From Flavobacteriales bacterium UBA5081 (GTDB lineage: Bacteria; Bacteroidota; Bacteroidia; Flavobacteriales_E; Vicingaceae): DNA of 64,000 nt. Below, piece after piece: positions 7,992 through 17,605 of the stretch. The notes under the pieces were generated by a model. The model did not search any database. It was given only the letters and a program-made list of their open reading frames with translations, and was not told the DNA's origin. A program made the translations under genes and the position numbers. Where the stretch lies: positions 129,180 to 193,179 of the forward strand of contig DIAJ01000033.1 of NCBI GenBank assembly GCA_002415785.1, given 5' to 3'. Positions within the stretch are counted from its first letter, which is position 1. Each line of letters starts with the position of its first letter.

Positions 7992-9017
7992 ATGAACTCA
8001 ATTTCAATCAATCAAAAGAATAATAATTTCGAAATTGCCGGCTTATTTAGCTTGGCGCTACGTCTGGTCATTGGCTGGACATACTTTTCAGCCTTTTGGA
8101 GACGACTTTTTTTAGCCAATAAATTAGATCCTGAAGCAGCCGGATACATCGGCGAAAAATTTAATCACTTCCTGCCCAATGCGCTTGGAATTAAACCCAT
8201 GATCGAATTCATGGTGACCAATCCGGAAGTGTTGTGGTGGGCAATGACCATTTTTACCATTGTAGAAGGAATTGTTGGGCTACTATTAATGTTTGGCTTT
8301 TTTAGCCGACTTATGAGCATTGGCGTATTTGGTTTGGCAATGGGCATTTTACTCGGCTCAGGATGGATAGGCACTACTTGCTTAGACGAATGGCAAATAG
8401 GCATCCTCGGAATTGCAGGAGGTTTCACGCTTTTCTTTACAGGTAGTGCTCAATATTCGGTAGACTATTGGTTAATGAAAAACAAAAAAGCCATTACACA
8501 AAATAAATGGTTTAGTTGGCTAGCATCAGGAAACTTACCCTTGACAGAAAAGCAAACTTCCAAAAGCTTTTTAGTTGGTTCTCTGATTATTCTATCATTG
8601 AGTTTGTATACCAATCAGGTTTTTCATGGAGGAGTTTGGGGAACACTGCACAATAAATCAGTTAAACCAAAATTAGAGCTAAGCAAACTACAACTGAACC
8701 AAAATCAGTTGAGCTTTCAAGTTTACCGAGTAGAAGGGGTAGATGTTTACGGCTCCTTTTTAATTGGGATAGAAGTTATTGATGAAAAAGGTGAAAGTAT
8801 TTATAAGCTAGACGGGGAACAACTTTCCTCTTTCCCTAAAGAACAAATTGACAACAAATACATTGCTAAAGTAAAAAGTGGTGCACATAGTTTAATAATT
8901 CCGTTAGGCGCTAAAGCGACCATTAATTTGAAGTCAGAAAAGTTTAAACACTTATCAGAAGGAAATTTTAAACTTAAGTTAACGGATATAAGTGGTGCAG
9001 AATGGAAGATTGAGTAA
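7992..9017 (+). CDS. Fused DoxD-DoxA (thiosulfate:quinone oxidoreductase-like) membrane protein
   Basis: 341 residues. The N-terminal half (about 15-160) is a DoxD/DoxX-type four-helix membrane domain (LVIGWTYFSAFWRR, GWIGTTCLDEWQIGILG). A further helix lies at about 192-210. The C-terminal 130 residues form a DoxA-like soluble domain (about 225-341). In Acidianus these are separate subunits of thiosulfate:quinone oxidoreductase, which oxidises thiosulfate to tetrathionate and feeds electrons to quinone; fused forms are known in Bacteroidota. Thiosulfate activity here is inferred from family only. The fusion, the TauE/SafE exporter and the Cys-Cys regulator near by make a sulfur-oxidation or sulfide-detoxification locus plausible. 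A palindrome precedes it and a strong hairpin terminator follows. Confidence 0.85.
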   Translation: MNSISINQKNNNFEIAGLFSLALRLVIGWTYFSAFWRRLFLANKLDPEAAGYIGEKFNHFLPNALGIKPMIEFMVTNPEVLWWAMTIFTIVEGIVGLLLMFGFFSRLMSIGVFGLAMGILLGSGWIGTTCLDEWQIGILGIAGGFTLFFTGSAQYSVDYWLMKNKKAITQNKWFSWLASGNLPLTEKQTSKSFLVGSLIILSLSLYTNQVFHGGVWGTLHNKSVKPKLELSKLQLNQNQLSFQVYRVEGVDVYGSFLIGIEVIDEKGESIYKLDGEQLSSFPKEQIDNKYIAKVKSGAHSLIIPLGAKATINLKSEKFKHLSEGNFKLKLTDISGAEWKIE

Positions 9018-9065
9018 AAATAATTAAACTTAAATTCAATTTAAAAGTTGAAATAAATACCTTTG

Positions 9066-9092
9066 AAAACGCTCATTAAGATGAGCGTTTTT
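9066..9092 (+). terminator. Rho-independent terminator after DoxD-DoxA
   Basis: AAAACGCTCAT, loop TAAG, ATGAGCGTTTT and a short T-tract: an 11-bp perfect stem 48 bases after the stop codon. Confidence 0.85.
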
Positions 9093-9139
9093 ATTTTATC
9101 AAATTTTGAACTCAAGCGAACAAACTCTGTTTAAGTACT

Positions 9140-11128
9140 ATGACATTCAAAGAACAAATACTTCAAGGCATTCCGGATGAACTTCCACACACAAAAGCGT
9201 ATGAGCCGGAGATTAATCACGCTCCAAAGCGAAAAGACATCCTAAGTAGAGAGGAAAAGAAATTAGCTATTGAAAATGCGTTGCGCTATTTTCCGGCAAA
9301 ACACCATGAAATTTTATCAAAAGAGTTTGCTCAAGAGCTCAATGATTATGGTCGCATTTACATGTACCGTTTTAGACCTGACTACGAAATTAAGTCAAAA
9401 CATTTAGAGGAATTCCCACACCGCTCAAAACAAGCGGCGGGAATTATGCTTATGCTTTCCAACAATTTAGATTATGCTGTTGCTCAACACCCTCATGAAT
9501 TAATTACTTACGGAGGAAATGGAGCGGTTTTCCAAAACTGGGCGCAGTATCTGCTTTGCATGAAGTATTTGGCAGAAATGACCGATGAACAAACCTTGGT
9601 TTTATATTCCGGTCACCCAATGGGCTTATTCCCTTCGCATAAAGATGCACCTAGGGTTGTGGTTACTAATGGAATGATGATTCCAAACTATTCTAAACCG
9701 GACGACTGGGAACGCTTTAACGCTTTAGGGGTAACACAATACGGACAAATGACAGCCGGTTCTTTTATGTATATTGGACCTCAAGGAATTGTTCATGGGA
9801 CTACGATAACAGTTTTAAATGCCGGAAGAAAAATCTCCAAGGATGGCTTGGGTGGAAAACTATTTGTTACTGCCGGGCTCGGCGGAATGTCGGGTGCTCA
9901 ACCAAAGGCGGCAAAAATTGCAGGTGCGGTGAGCATCACTGCAGAGGTGAATCCAAAAGCAACTCATACTCGCCACTCTCAAGGTTGGGTAGACGAAGTT
10001 TATGAAGACTTAGATGAATTGCTTGAACGAACAAAAAAAGCTCGAGCTGAAAAAGAAGCTATTTCTCTGGTATACCAAGGAAATGTAGTTGATTTATGGG
10101 AAAAATTAGCTGCTGAAAACGTAAAAGTTGATATCGGCTCAGACCAAACTTCCTTGCACAATCCATGGGCTGGAGGATATTACCCGCTTGGGTTTAGTTT
10201 GGAGGAATCCAATGAAATGATGGCCAAAAATCCTGAGAGATTTAAAGAGGAGGTTCGGAAAACACTGAGAAGACATGTGGAAGCCATCAATAAATTGACT
10301 GCTCAAGGAATGTATTTCTTTGACTATGGCAATGCCTTTTTATTAGAAGCCAGTCGCGCCGGAGCTGATATAATGGAAGGCGATAAATTCAAATACCCCT
10401 CTTATGTTCAAGACATTATGGGGCCAATGTGTTTCGACTATGGTTTTGGGCCTTTCCGTTGGGTTTGTGCCTCTAATGATCCCAAAGACTTAGAAAAAAC
10501 CGATGCAATTGCTGCAAAAGTTTTGGAAAAAATGTCCAAAGAAGCACCGAGCGAAATTAAACAGCAAATCGAAGATAATTTACGTTGGATTAAAGCTGCA
10601 GGCGAAAACAAATTAGTTGTCGGCTCACAAGCTAGAATTCTTTATGCAGATGCTGAGGGGCGAATTAAAATTGCCGAAGCATTTAACAAAGCAGTTGCCA
10701 ATGGAGAAATCTCTGCGCCTGTAATTTTGGGTAGAGATCATCACGATGTATCGGGAACAGACTCTCCCTATCGAGAAACTTCAAATATTTACGACGGCTC
10801 GCAATTTACTGCCGACATGGCAATTCAAAATGTGATTGGTGATTCTTTCCGCGGAGCCACATGGGTGTCCATACACAATGGCGGTGGCGTTGGTTGGGGC
10901 GAAGTAATCAACGGTGGTTTTGGCATGATGCTCGACGGCTCAGAAGATTCCGACAGAAGACTGAAAAGCATGCTGCATTGGGATGTAAACAATGGAATTG
11001 CGCGTAGAAATTGGGCAAGAAATGAAGGTGCTATTTTTGCCATTAAACGAGCCATGCAAGCCGAGCCACGACTTAAAGTTACTTTACCTAACTTAGTTGA
11101 TAAAAACAAGTTGGACGAATTATTTTAG
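9140..11128 (+). CDS. hutU: Urocanate hydratase (urocanase)
   Basis: 662 residues, the long urocanase form common in Bacteroidota rather than the roughly 550-residue enteric form. It hydrates urocanate to imidazolone propionate in histidine degradation, using tightly bound NAD+ as electrophile, in the cytoplasm. Visible signatures are GGNGAVFQNWAQ, LYSGHPMGLFPSH, GPQGIVHGTT, GGLGGMSGAQPKAAKIAG (NAD+ region), FDYGFGPFRWVC and GRDHHDVSGTDSPYRE near the C-terminus. No hutH, hutI or hutG gene is adjacent, so the pathway is dispersed or incomplete here. The gene sits alone after a terminator; a small membrane protein gene follows immediately. Confidence 0.97.
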   Translation: MTFKEQILQGIPDELPHTKAYEPEINHAPKRKDILSREEKKLAIENALRYFPAKHHEILSKEFAQELNDYGRIYMYRFRPDYEIKSKHLEEFPHRSKQAAGIMLMLSNNLDYAVAQHPHELITYGGNGAVFQNWAQYLLCMKYLAEMTDEQTLVLYSGHPMGLFPSHKDAPRVVVTNGMMIPNYSKPDDWERFNALGVTQYGQMTAGSFMYIGPQGIVHGTTITVLNAGRKISKDGLGGKLFVTAGLGGMSGAQPKAAKIAGAVSITAEVNPKATHTRHSQGWVDEVYEDLDELLERTKKARAEKEAISLVYQGNVVDLWEKLAAENVKVDIGSDQTSLHNPWAGGYYPLGFSLEESNEMMAKNPERFKEEVRKTLRRHVEAINKLTAQGMYFFDYGNAFLLEASRAGADIMEGDKFKYPSYVQDIMGPMCFDYGFGPFRWVCASNDPKDLEKTDAIAAKVLEKMSKEAPSEIKQQIEDNLRWIKAAGENKLVVGSQARILYADAEGRIKIAEAFNKAVANGEISAPVILGRDHHDVSGTDSPYRETSNIYDGSQFTADMAIQNVIGDSFRGATWVSIHNGGGVGWGEVINGGFGMMLDGSEDSDRRLKSMLHWDVNNGIARRNWARNEGAIFAIKRAMQAEPRLKVTLPNLVDKNKLDELF

Positions 11129-11129
11129 A

Positions 11130-11330
11130 TTGACAGAAAAACAAAAAAAAAGATTAGTAATTCGTTGGTTTTGGATGAGCATCATGCTTTTCTTAATCAA
11201 TGTAGTTATACTGCCCTTTATAGAAAAAATGCCCATCACTACTGAAAAAGTATTGATGGGCATTCCTATTTCTATCCTTGGTGGTTTAGCGCTTGCTTAT
11301 TTTTTAAAACTTTACGAAAACAGGTTTTAG
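11130..11330 (+). CDS. Small two-helix membrane protein, unknown
   Basis: About 66 residues with a basic N-terminus (TEKQKKRLVIRWFW) and two hydrophobic segments (about 15-35 and 40-60), so probably a small inner-membrane hairpin. No ATG lies in the first part. TTG at 11130 starts just after the urocanase stop codon; a TTG at 11097 would overlap urocanase by 32 bases, and an ATG about 26 codons into that longer frame would remove most of the first helix. Co-transcription with hutU is likely. I do not recognise the family. Confidence 0.5.
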   Translation: MTEKQKKRLVIRWFWMSIMLFLINVVILPFIEKMPITTEKVLMGIPISILGGLALAYFLKLYENRF

Positions 11331-11336
11331 AGTAAT

Positions 11337-13745
11337 TTACCTCAACTCAGCATTCAACTCCTTTTTCAAAGAGTCAATCAAGCGCTTCATTGCTTTGTCG
11401 ATTTGTTTGTCGGTCAGCGTTTTTTGTTCGTCTTGAAACATAAAGCTCACGGCATAGGACTTCTTCCCTTTTGCCAAGTTCTTGCCTTCGTAAACATCAA
11501 ATAAGTTCATTGATTTTAACAACTTTCGCTCTGTACTTTTAGCCACTTCTTCAATTTGTGAAAACTGAACGCCATCATCAATTAACAAAGCCAAATCTCT
11601 TCTAACCGAAGGAAACTTACTCACCGCTTTGTGTTGAACGGCTTCAACTTGTAGCATATCTAACACTAATGACCAATTGAATTCAGCAAAATAGACCTCT
11701 TCTTTTACATCAAACTTCTGCAGCTCTTTTGCACTCAGTTTACCCAAGCGTGCTATTACTTTTTTGCCTTTTAAAAAGTCCATTTCCATGGAAAATGGCG
11801 AAGCGCTCTCTACAGTCTTAGCTTTGTATTTACTTATTCCTAATCGCTCTAGCAACTGAATAGAAACTGCTTTTAAATTGTAAAAATCAACCGCTTTGGT
11901 TGCTGACTGCCAACTTTCTGCTTGTTGATCTCCACTCATCCACAAAGCCAAGCGTTTAGTTTCTTCAAAACCATCTTCTACCTTACGATATGTTTTGCCA
12001 AACTCATATAATTTCAAATCTTTACGCCTTCTATTTTGATTGTATGCAATGGCTTCTAATCCTCCATAAAGCATACTTTTTCGCATCACTTCTGTTTCTT
12101 TACTCAACGGATTCAGCATATTTACCAAATCATCTTGTTTCTCATACAAAGAAGGATTTGTTAGCGAATTATTAAAAGCTTCGTTAAAACCAGTGCTGCT
12201 TAAAAAATTGGCAATAATATTTTCTATTTTCGAGGGCTCTTTCTTAGGCTGATTTTGTATTGAGAGTTTCATTTGCTCCGGTAAAGGAATACGATTGTAG
12301 CCGTAAATTCTCAAAACCTCTTCAATTAAGTCTACCTCTCTTTGAACATCTACTCGGTAAGCTGGAACTTGCAAGCGCAAGCCTTCCTTACTTTCGTGAA
12401 GAATTTTAATGTCTAGGCCTTGAATAATATTCTTAATTCGCTTATTGTCAATTTTAAAACCAATTAATCGCTCGCAGTTTTTATAATTAAACTCTACTAA
12501 AAAGTCCTCTATGGGGTTTGGGTAAATGTCAACTAATTCAGAACTAAGTTCTCCATCGGCTAACTCCTTTAGCAATTGAGCAGCACGTTCAAGAGCAAAT
12601 ACGGTGATATTGGGATCTGCTCCTCTTTCATAGCGAAATGAAGCATCTGTGTTTAAGCCATGTCTTTTTGCGGTTTTCCTTACAAACACAGGATTAAAAT
12701 AGGCACTCTCTAGAAAAATACTTTTTGTTTTCTCCGTAACACCTGACTGAGTTCCTCCAAAAACTCCGGCAATACACATTCCTCCATTTTCATTACAAAT
12801 CATCAAATCTTCCGATGATAGTTCACGTTCCACCTCATCGAGTGTGGTGAATTTGGTTTTATCTGATAAAGTCTGAACGATTACTTTCTTCCCTTCAATT
12901 TTATCGTAATCAAAGGCATGCAGTGGTTGACCAATTTCATGCATGATGTAATTGGTAACATCTACTACATTGTTTATTGGCTTTAGACCAATTGCCTTTA
13001 GTCGATTTTGCAACCAATCCGGTGAGGGCTTAACTTCCAAGTTGCTAATCACAATTCCTGAATATCGAGGACAAGCTTCCTTGTTTTTAACCTCAACTTC
13101 AATCTCCAATTGTTTTTCAGCTTTAGCAATATTGCTTGTTTTAGGTCGGCAAATTATTGTTTCCTCTTCTTGATTAAAATAAGCTGCCAAATCGCGAGCT
13201 ACGCCAAAATGCGATGCTGCATCAATACGGTTAGGTGTTAATCCAATTTCAAATACCGTATCGCTTTCCAGCTGAAAATAATCCGCTGCCGGCATTCCAA
13301 CTTTCGCTGAGGGATCCAATACCATAATTCCATCGTGCGACTCGCCTAAACCCAATTCATCTTCTGCGCAAAGCATGCCTTCGGAAACTTCTCCTCTAAT
13401 TTTTGATTTCTTGATTTTAAAGCCCTTTTCATCTGGGTATAAAGTGCAACCCACAAGCGCTACAACTACTTTTTGACCTTCGGCTACATTTGGTGCGCCA
13501 CAGACAATGTCAAGCAATTCGCTATGTCCAACATTTACTTTTGTCAACTGTAAACGATCAGCATTAGGATGAGGAACAACTGACTTAATTTCTCCAATAA
13601 CAACTCCTTCTAAACCGCCTTTAACCGTTTCAAAACGCTCAATACCTTCTACTTCAAGACCAATATCTGTTAAAATTTCAGCCGTTTGTTCAGGGTTTGT
13701 CGTTAAATTGATATACTCTTTCAGCCAGTTATAAGAAATCTTCAT
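11337..13745 (-). CDS. pheT: Phenylalanine--tRNA ligase beta subunit
   Basis: 802 residues, the usual length for the large bacterial subunit; with PheS it charges tRNA-Phe in the cytoplasm. Domain order is clear: N-terminal MKISYNWLKEYI, a tRNA-binding EMAP-like domain (about 42-150, VGEI to GMLCAEDELGLG), the B3/B4 editing region (about 210-395), B5 domain (about 400-475), the core with IEEVLRIYGYN, and a C-terminal anticodon-binding (FDX-ACB) domain (about 705-802, SKFPSVRRDLALLID). The start is ATG 13745; a 17-residue upstream extension looks non-native. pheS is not adjacent. Confidence 0.97.
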   Translation of the reverse strand: MKISYNWLKEYINLTTNPEQTAEILTDIGLEVEGIERFETVKGGLEGVVIGEIKSVVPHPNADRLQLTKVNVGHSELLDIVCGAPNVAEGQKVVVALVGCTLYPDEKGFKIKKSKIRGEVSEGMLCAEDELGLGESHDGIMVLDPSAKVGMPAADYFQLESDTVFEIGLTPNRIDAASHFGVARDLAAYFNQEEETIICRPKTSNIAKAEKQLEIEVEVKNKEACPRYSGIVISNLEVKPSPDWLQNRLKAIGLKPINNVVDVTNYIMHEIGQPLHAFDYDKIEGKKVIVQTLSDKTKFTTLDEVERELSSEDLMICNENGGMCIAGVFGGTQSGVTEKTKSIFLESAYFNPVFVRKTAKRHGLNTDASFRYERGADPNITVFALERAAQLLKELADGELSSELVDIYPNPIEDFLVEFNYKNCERLIGFKIDNKRIKNIIQGLDIKILHESKEGLRLQVPAYRVDVQREVDLIEEVLRIYGYNRIPLPEQMKLSIQNQPKKEPSKIENIIANFLSSTGFNEAFNNSLTNPSLYEKQDDLVNMLNPLSKETEVMRKSMLYGGLEAIAYNQNRRRKDLKLYEFGKTYRKVEDGFEETKRLALWMSGDQQAESWQSATKAVDFYNLKAVSIQLLERLGISKYKAKTVESASPFSMEMDFLKGKKVIARLGKLSAKELQKFDVKEEVYFAEFNWSLVLDMLQVEAVQHKAVSKFPSVRRDLALLIDDGVQFSQIEEVAKSTERKLLKSMNLFDVYEGKNLAKGKKSYAVSFMFQDEQKTLTDKQIDKAMKRLIDSLKKELNAELR

Positions 13746-14201
13746 GCTTAGAATTTTAAGTAGACAAAAGTAATTAATTCGGGCTTTTCTATGCAATTAC
13801 TGCTTGGAAAGCTTGTGTCGAGATCCAAGAGCGGAACTGAAGACTATAAATTTTAGAAGTTTGGAGTGCCTAAAGTACTTAAAGTTTGAAGTTGATTTTT
13901 TTGTTCTACTCTAAATTCCATTCACCATCTTCTTCTCATTTGAAATATGCAATTTAAAATTTCTCTTTAAGCGCGAAGTGCTAAAACATCGCCTGCCGGG
14001 AGGCAGGGAAGGCACTAAGGTCACAAAGGTTATGTTAAGACAACATTCTTTTTATAAAGAATAAAGTGATTTCAATTTGACATTTGAAATTCTCAAAACA
14101 AAAGTGCAAACCCTAGTTCACTCTTCTACACTTCCTTCCATCTTTTGCCGACAACCATCGGCATTGCAAAAAGGTTCATGCATAATTGTATTTTCAATGT
14201 G
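13746..14201. other. Gene-free gap with a GC-rich palindrome
   Basis: 456 bases between pheT and the WD40 gene. It contains CCTGCC-GGGA-GGCAGG (13992-14007) followed by AAGGCACTAAGGTCACAAAGG, a phrase typical of low-copy intergenic repeats in Bacteroidota genomes, and a weak hairpin ATTCTTT/AAAGAAT around 14044-14063. A rightward open frame at 14077-14292 runs into the WD40 gene on the other strand and has no protein-like features. Confidence 0.5.
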
Positions 14202-15104
14202 TCAACCAATGCCCCAAAGCCTAACGCTTCCATCATCTCCGGTGCTCAACAAGTCTGTATCATTTAACCAAAGCAGTTGGTTAACCGAATGAGTATGCGC
14301 CTGATCTTTTAAACCTTCAAAGCGCTTAATTACCTTCAATTCCTCTGCATCCCAAATTTTAACCGTTTTATCTCTACTTGCTGTTGCAAAAACACGATGG
14401 TTAGGTGAAAAAGCAATGTCGTAAATTGCCCAGTAATGTGCCGGCAAACTCAAGAGGCGCTTACTTTCAACTAAATCAATTTGATGAAGATGCGCATCTT
14501 TATCGCCAACTAAAAGCTTGTTCAGTTGAGTCGGATGAAATGCTACTGCATTTACCGAAGAGTTAAAGTGGCTAATTTCTGATTTCAAAGTCCAATCTTC
14601 CGTATTGTAAATCAACACCTTTCCATCTCCACAAGCAATAGCAAGTTCCTCTCTATTTGCCTGATAAGCTAAGCCTCTAACCTTCTTTTCACTGACTTTT
14701 CTATAAAGTAAAAGTTGACAATCCGGCAAAGACCATACTGAAATAGCTCCATCGCCGGAGGCTAAAATGAGCTCTTCCTTTTCTTCGATATAGGCAATGC
14801 AAAAAATATAACCTTCATGCTTCTTCAAATACTTGTACTCTTCCCCTTTTGCTAAGTCAATAATATGAACACCTCCTTCTATTTGACCAATTAAAAGAAA
14901 GTTGAATTTCTGAATATACAACAAACTAATGATGGTAGTAGGAGACTTTGCCACTACTTTTTCTGCTTTTCGCTCTTTGGCATTCCACAGAATTACTCTT
15001 CGATCTGCTCCTGCAGAGTAAAAGTAGTCGGGCTGTTCTGCAGCCGACAAAGCATAAAGCGGCCCCTTGTGTTCTTTAAATGTATGTTGATGAATAAAGT
15101 TCAT
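14202..15104 (-). CDS. WD40 repeat protein
   Basis: 300 residues forming about seven WD40 blades, enough for one beta propeller. Repeat endings are visible as RRVILWNAKE, GAISVWSLPD, KTVKIWDAEE and GSVRLWGIG. There is no signal peptide, so the protein is cytoplasmic, presumably a scaffold; partners are unknown. The start codon follows recG by 13 bases on the same strand, so the two are likely co-transcribed. Bacteroidota often carry such stand-alone propellers; I infer no specific function. Confidence 0.88.
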   Translation of the reverse strand: MNFIHQHTFKEHKGPLYALSAAEQPDYFYSAGADRRVILWNAKERKAEKVVAKSPTTIISLLYIQKFNFLLIGQIEGGVHIIDLAKGEEYKYLKKHEGYIFCIAYIEEKEELILASGDGAISVWSLPDCQLLLYRKVSEKKVRGLAYQANREELAIACGDGKVLIYNTEDWTLKSEISHFNSSVNAVAFHPTQLNKLLVGDKDAHLHQIDLVESKRLLSLPAHYWAIYDIAFSPNHRVFATASRDKTVKIWDAEELKVIKRFEGLKDQAHTHSVNQLLWLNDTDLLSTGDDGSVRLWGIG

Positions 15105-15117
15105 TTCTAAGGTCTGT

Positions 15118-17226
15118 TTAAGAGATTCTACTCCAATTCACTTTCTCTCTTTTTTTGTTTCTGAAAAAATTTAACAAGCACGCATTTTGCGGCAAGTCCA
15201 AATTTGGGTCAGTTTTTAAAATCGACTTGGCAGCATCGCGAGCTACTTCGATTATATCTCCATCTGTTGCCAAATTAGCCAACTTTAAATTGATGGGCGT
15301 TCCACTCTGTTGTGTACCTTGCAAATCACCCGGCCCTCGAAGTTTCATATCCACTTCGGCAATTTGAAAACCATCATTGGTTGCGGTCATCGTTTTCATG
15401 CGCAGCTTGCCGTCGTTGGAGAGTTTATTCCCTGTCATTAAAATACAATAAGATTGTTCTGCGCCTCTTCCCACTCTGCCGCGCAACTGATGAAGCTGAG
15501 ATAGCCCAAAGCGCTCTGCGCTCTCAATAATCATTACTGAAGCATTGGGAACGTTTACTCCCACTTCGATCACAGTAGTGGAAACCATGATGTCCGTTTC
15601 TCCTCTTACAAATCGATTCATTTCAAAAGCCTTGGTATCTGCCGGCATTTTTCCGTGTACAATGCTCACTTTGTATTTTGGAGGTGGAAATCGCTTAAAT
15701 AAATGCTGATAGCCTTCTTCCAAATTGGCATAATCCATCTTTTCAGATTCCTCAATCAGCGGATAAACGACATAAATCTGTCGCCCTTTTTTTATTTCTT
15801 CATCCATAAAACCAAACAAACGTAGTCGCTTGCTTTCATACCAATGAACGGTTTTAATCTCTTTTCTTCCGGGTGGCAACTCATCAATTACAGAAACCTC
15901 TAAATCGCCATAAAGCGTCATGGCCAATGTCCGAGGAATTGGCGTTGCTGTCATAATTAACACATGCGGTGCTTGAGTATTCTTTCGCCAAAGCTTTGCT
16001 CGTTGAGCTACACCAAAACGATGTTGCTCATCAATAACAGCCAAACCCAAATTTTTAAACTTTACTTTATCTTCCAAAAGAGCATGTGTGCCTATCAGCA
16101 ATTGCAATTCTCCACTTTGCAGTTCTTCGTCAATTCGTCTGCGCTCAGCTGTTTTAGTAGAACCGGTTAGGAGTGCATATTTCACATTCATTTGATCGAG
16201 AAACTCCTTTACAGAGTCAAAGTGCTGAGTAGCCAAAATTTCGGTGGGCGCCATTAAAGCAGATTGATAACCATTGTCCATCGCCATTAAAATACTCATT
16301 AAAGCCACAATGGTTTTACCACTTCCCACATCGCCTTGCAGCAATCGGTTCATTTGATTTCCGCTACCTAAATCTTTACGTATTTCTTTAAGCACGCGTT
16401 TTTGTGCTTGTGTTAACTCAAAGGGAAGTTGATTGTCGTAAAAATCAAGGAAGTAAGCGCCAATTTTGTCGAATACAAAACCTCTGCTTTTTTGTGTCTT
16501 TAAAAGCTTTAACTTGATTAGCTCCAACTGAATTAAAAACAACTCCTCAAATTTCATTCTATACTGAGCTGCTTGTAATTTTTCTATACTTTGTGGGAAA
16601 TGTAAATTTCTCAAGGCCTCTTCTCTGCCGATAAGATTATACTCCTCTAAAATAGTAGAAGGTATATTTTCATCGATTTTACCTTCTAATTGTGGAAACA
16701 ACCGCTTGTTGAGCTTGGCAATTGTTTTTGACCCCAAGCCCATTTTGTTCAGCGTTTCAGTAGAGGGGTAAACCGGCTGCATAGAGGATTGAACTGCATT
16801 TTTGTACTCTACTAAACTCTCCATTTCAGGGTGAACCAAATTCACTTTTTGATTGAAGGAGGAGGGTTTAGCAAAAACTACATACTGTTCTCCGATTTTG
16901 ATGGCAGACTTTATGAACTTAATTCCCTTAAACCAAACTAGGTCAACTTGACCACTTTCATCTTTTAAGCGAGCTATTAGCCTTTTTTTTCTTGCAGCTC
17001 CCACTTCTTCCATAAAAGTTATCTTCCCCTTTAATTGTACATAAGGTAAGTTTGGATGAACTTCTGCAATGCTGTAAAACTTTGTTCTGTCCTCGTAGCG
17101 AAAAGGAAAATGATGAATGAGGTCTCCATAAGTTTTTATGTTGAGTTGTTTCTCCAAAGTCTCTGCACGCTTTGGTCCTACTCCTTTTAAATAGGCAATC
17201 GAAGTTTGTAAAAACTGCTCACTCAT
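15118..17226 (-). CDS. recG: ATP-dependent DNA helicase RecG
   Basis: 702 residues, normal length. RecG remodels stalled replication forks and Holliday junctions. The N-terminal wedge/OB domain (about 1-200; YLKGVGPKRAE, FPFRYEDRT) is followed by superfamily 2 helicase motifs: I GDVGSGKT, Ia MAPTEILATQH, II DEQHRFG, III MTATPIPRTLA, V/VI TTVIEVGVNVPNA and QLRGRVGRG, then the RecG C-terminal LRGPGDLQGTQQSG. It lies upstream of the WD40 gene and downstream of the RNase P RNA gene, all on the minus strand. Confidence 0.97.
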   Translation of the reverse strand: MSEQFLQTSIAYLKGVGPKRAETLEKQLNIKTYGDLIHHFPFRYEDRTKFYSIAEVHPNLPYVQLKGKITFMEEVGAARKKRLIARLKDESGQVDLVWFKGIKFIKSAIKIGEQYVVFAKPSSFNQKVNLVHPEMESLVEYKNAVQSSMQPVYPSTETLNKMGLGSKTIAKLNKRLFPQLEGKIDENIPSTILEEYNLIGREEALRNLHFPQSIEKLQAAQYRMKFEELFLIQLELIKLKLLKTQKSRGFVFDKIGAYFLDFYDNQLPFELTQAQKRVLKEIRKDLGSGNQMNRLLQGDVGSGKTIVALMSILMAMDNGYQSALMAPTEILATQHFDSVKEFLDQMNVKYALLTGSTKTAERRRIDEELQSGELQLLIGTHALLEDKVKFKNLGLAVIDEQHRFGVAQRAKLWRKNTQAPHVLIMTATPIPRTLAMTLYGDLEVSVIDELPPGRKEIKTVHWYESKRLRLFGFMDEEIKKGRQIYVVYPLIEESEKMDYANLEEGYQHLFKRFPPPKYKVSIVHGKMPADTKAFEMNRFVRGETDIMVSTTVIEVGVNVPNASVMIIESAERFGLSQLHQLRGRVGRGAEQSYCILMTGNKLSNDGKLRMKTMTATNDGFQIAEVDMKLRGPGDLQGTQQSGTPINLKLANLATDGDIIEVARDAAKSILKTDPNLDLPQNACLLNFFRNKKREKVNWSRIS

Positions 17227-17271
17227 GGTACCGCCAAATTACGAAGATGGAGCCATTTTAACGCATAAAAA

Positions 17272-17602
17272 AGTAAATCTATAAGCCGGGTTCTGTATTC
17301 GACAAAGCGAATTTCTATCATTTATCTTAGCAGTCTACCCTCCGGAAAAGCGAGCAACTTTATCTCCGGTTTATTTGACCTTTCAGCCCGTAAGGTTTTC
17401 CATGCCTCCCTTGTTACCTAAGGAGCGGTGAGCTCTTACCTCGCCTTTTCACCCTTTCCCCAAAAATTGAGGTGGTTTATTTTCTGTGGCACTCTCTGTT
17501 TCCGATTAAATCGAAACCCTCATTTTCATAAGGTACGGCGCTCTGTGCTGCCCGGACTTTCCTCACCTCAGCAAAAGCTAAAGCGCGATAGAACGATTTA
17601 CT
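17272..17602 (-). ncRNA. rnpB: RNase P RNA (bacterial type A)
   Basis: The catalytic RNA that trims the 5' leader of pre-tRNAs. Read on the minus strand, it has the hallmark GAGGAAAGTCCGGGC near the 5' end, an ACAGAGCG stretch after it, and an AACCCGGCTTATAGAT ending. The P1 helix pairs AGTAAATC at the 5' end (17602-17595) with GATTTACT at the 3' end (17279-17272), which fixes both ends at about 331 nt. Upstream sits a TACTTTTG -7 box. Open frames across this region are spurious. Confidence 0.93.
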
Positions 17603-17605
17603 TTG

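Noticed and set aside
9058..9065. TACCTTTG, an exact -7 promoter box
   Set aside because: It immediately precedes the terminator hairpin of the DoxD-DoxA gene, so a transcript from it would begin in a terminator; no -33 element.
14077..14292. A 71-codon rightward frame between pheT and the WD40 gene
   Set aside because: It crosses into the WD40 gene on the other strand, with no motif and unusual composition.
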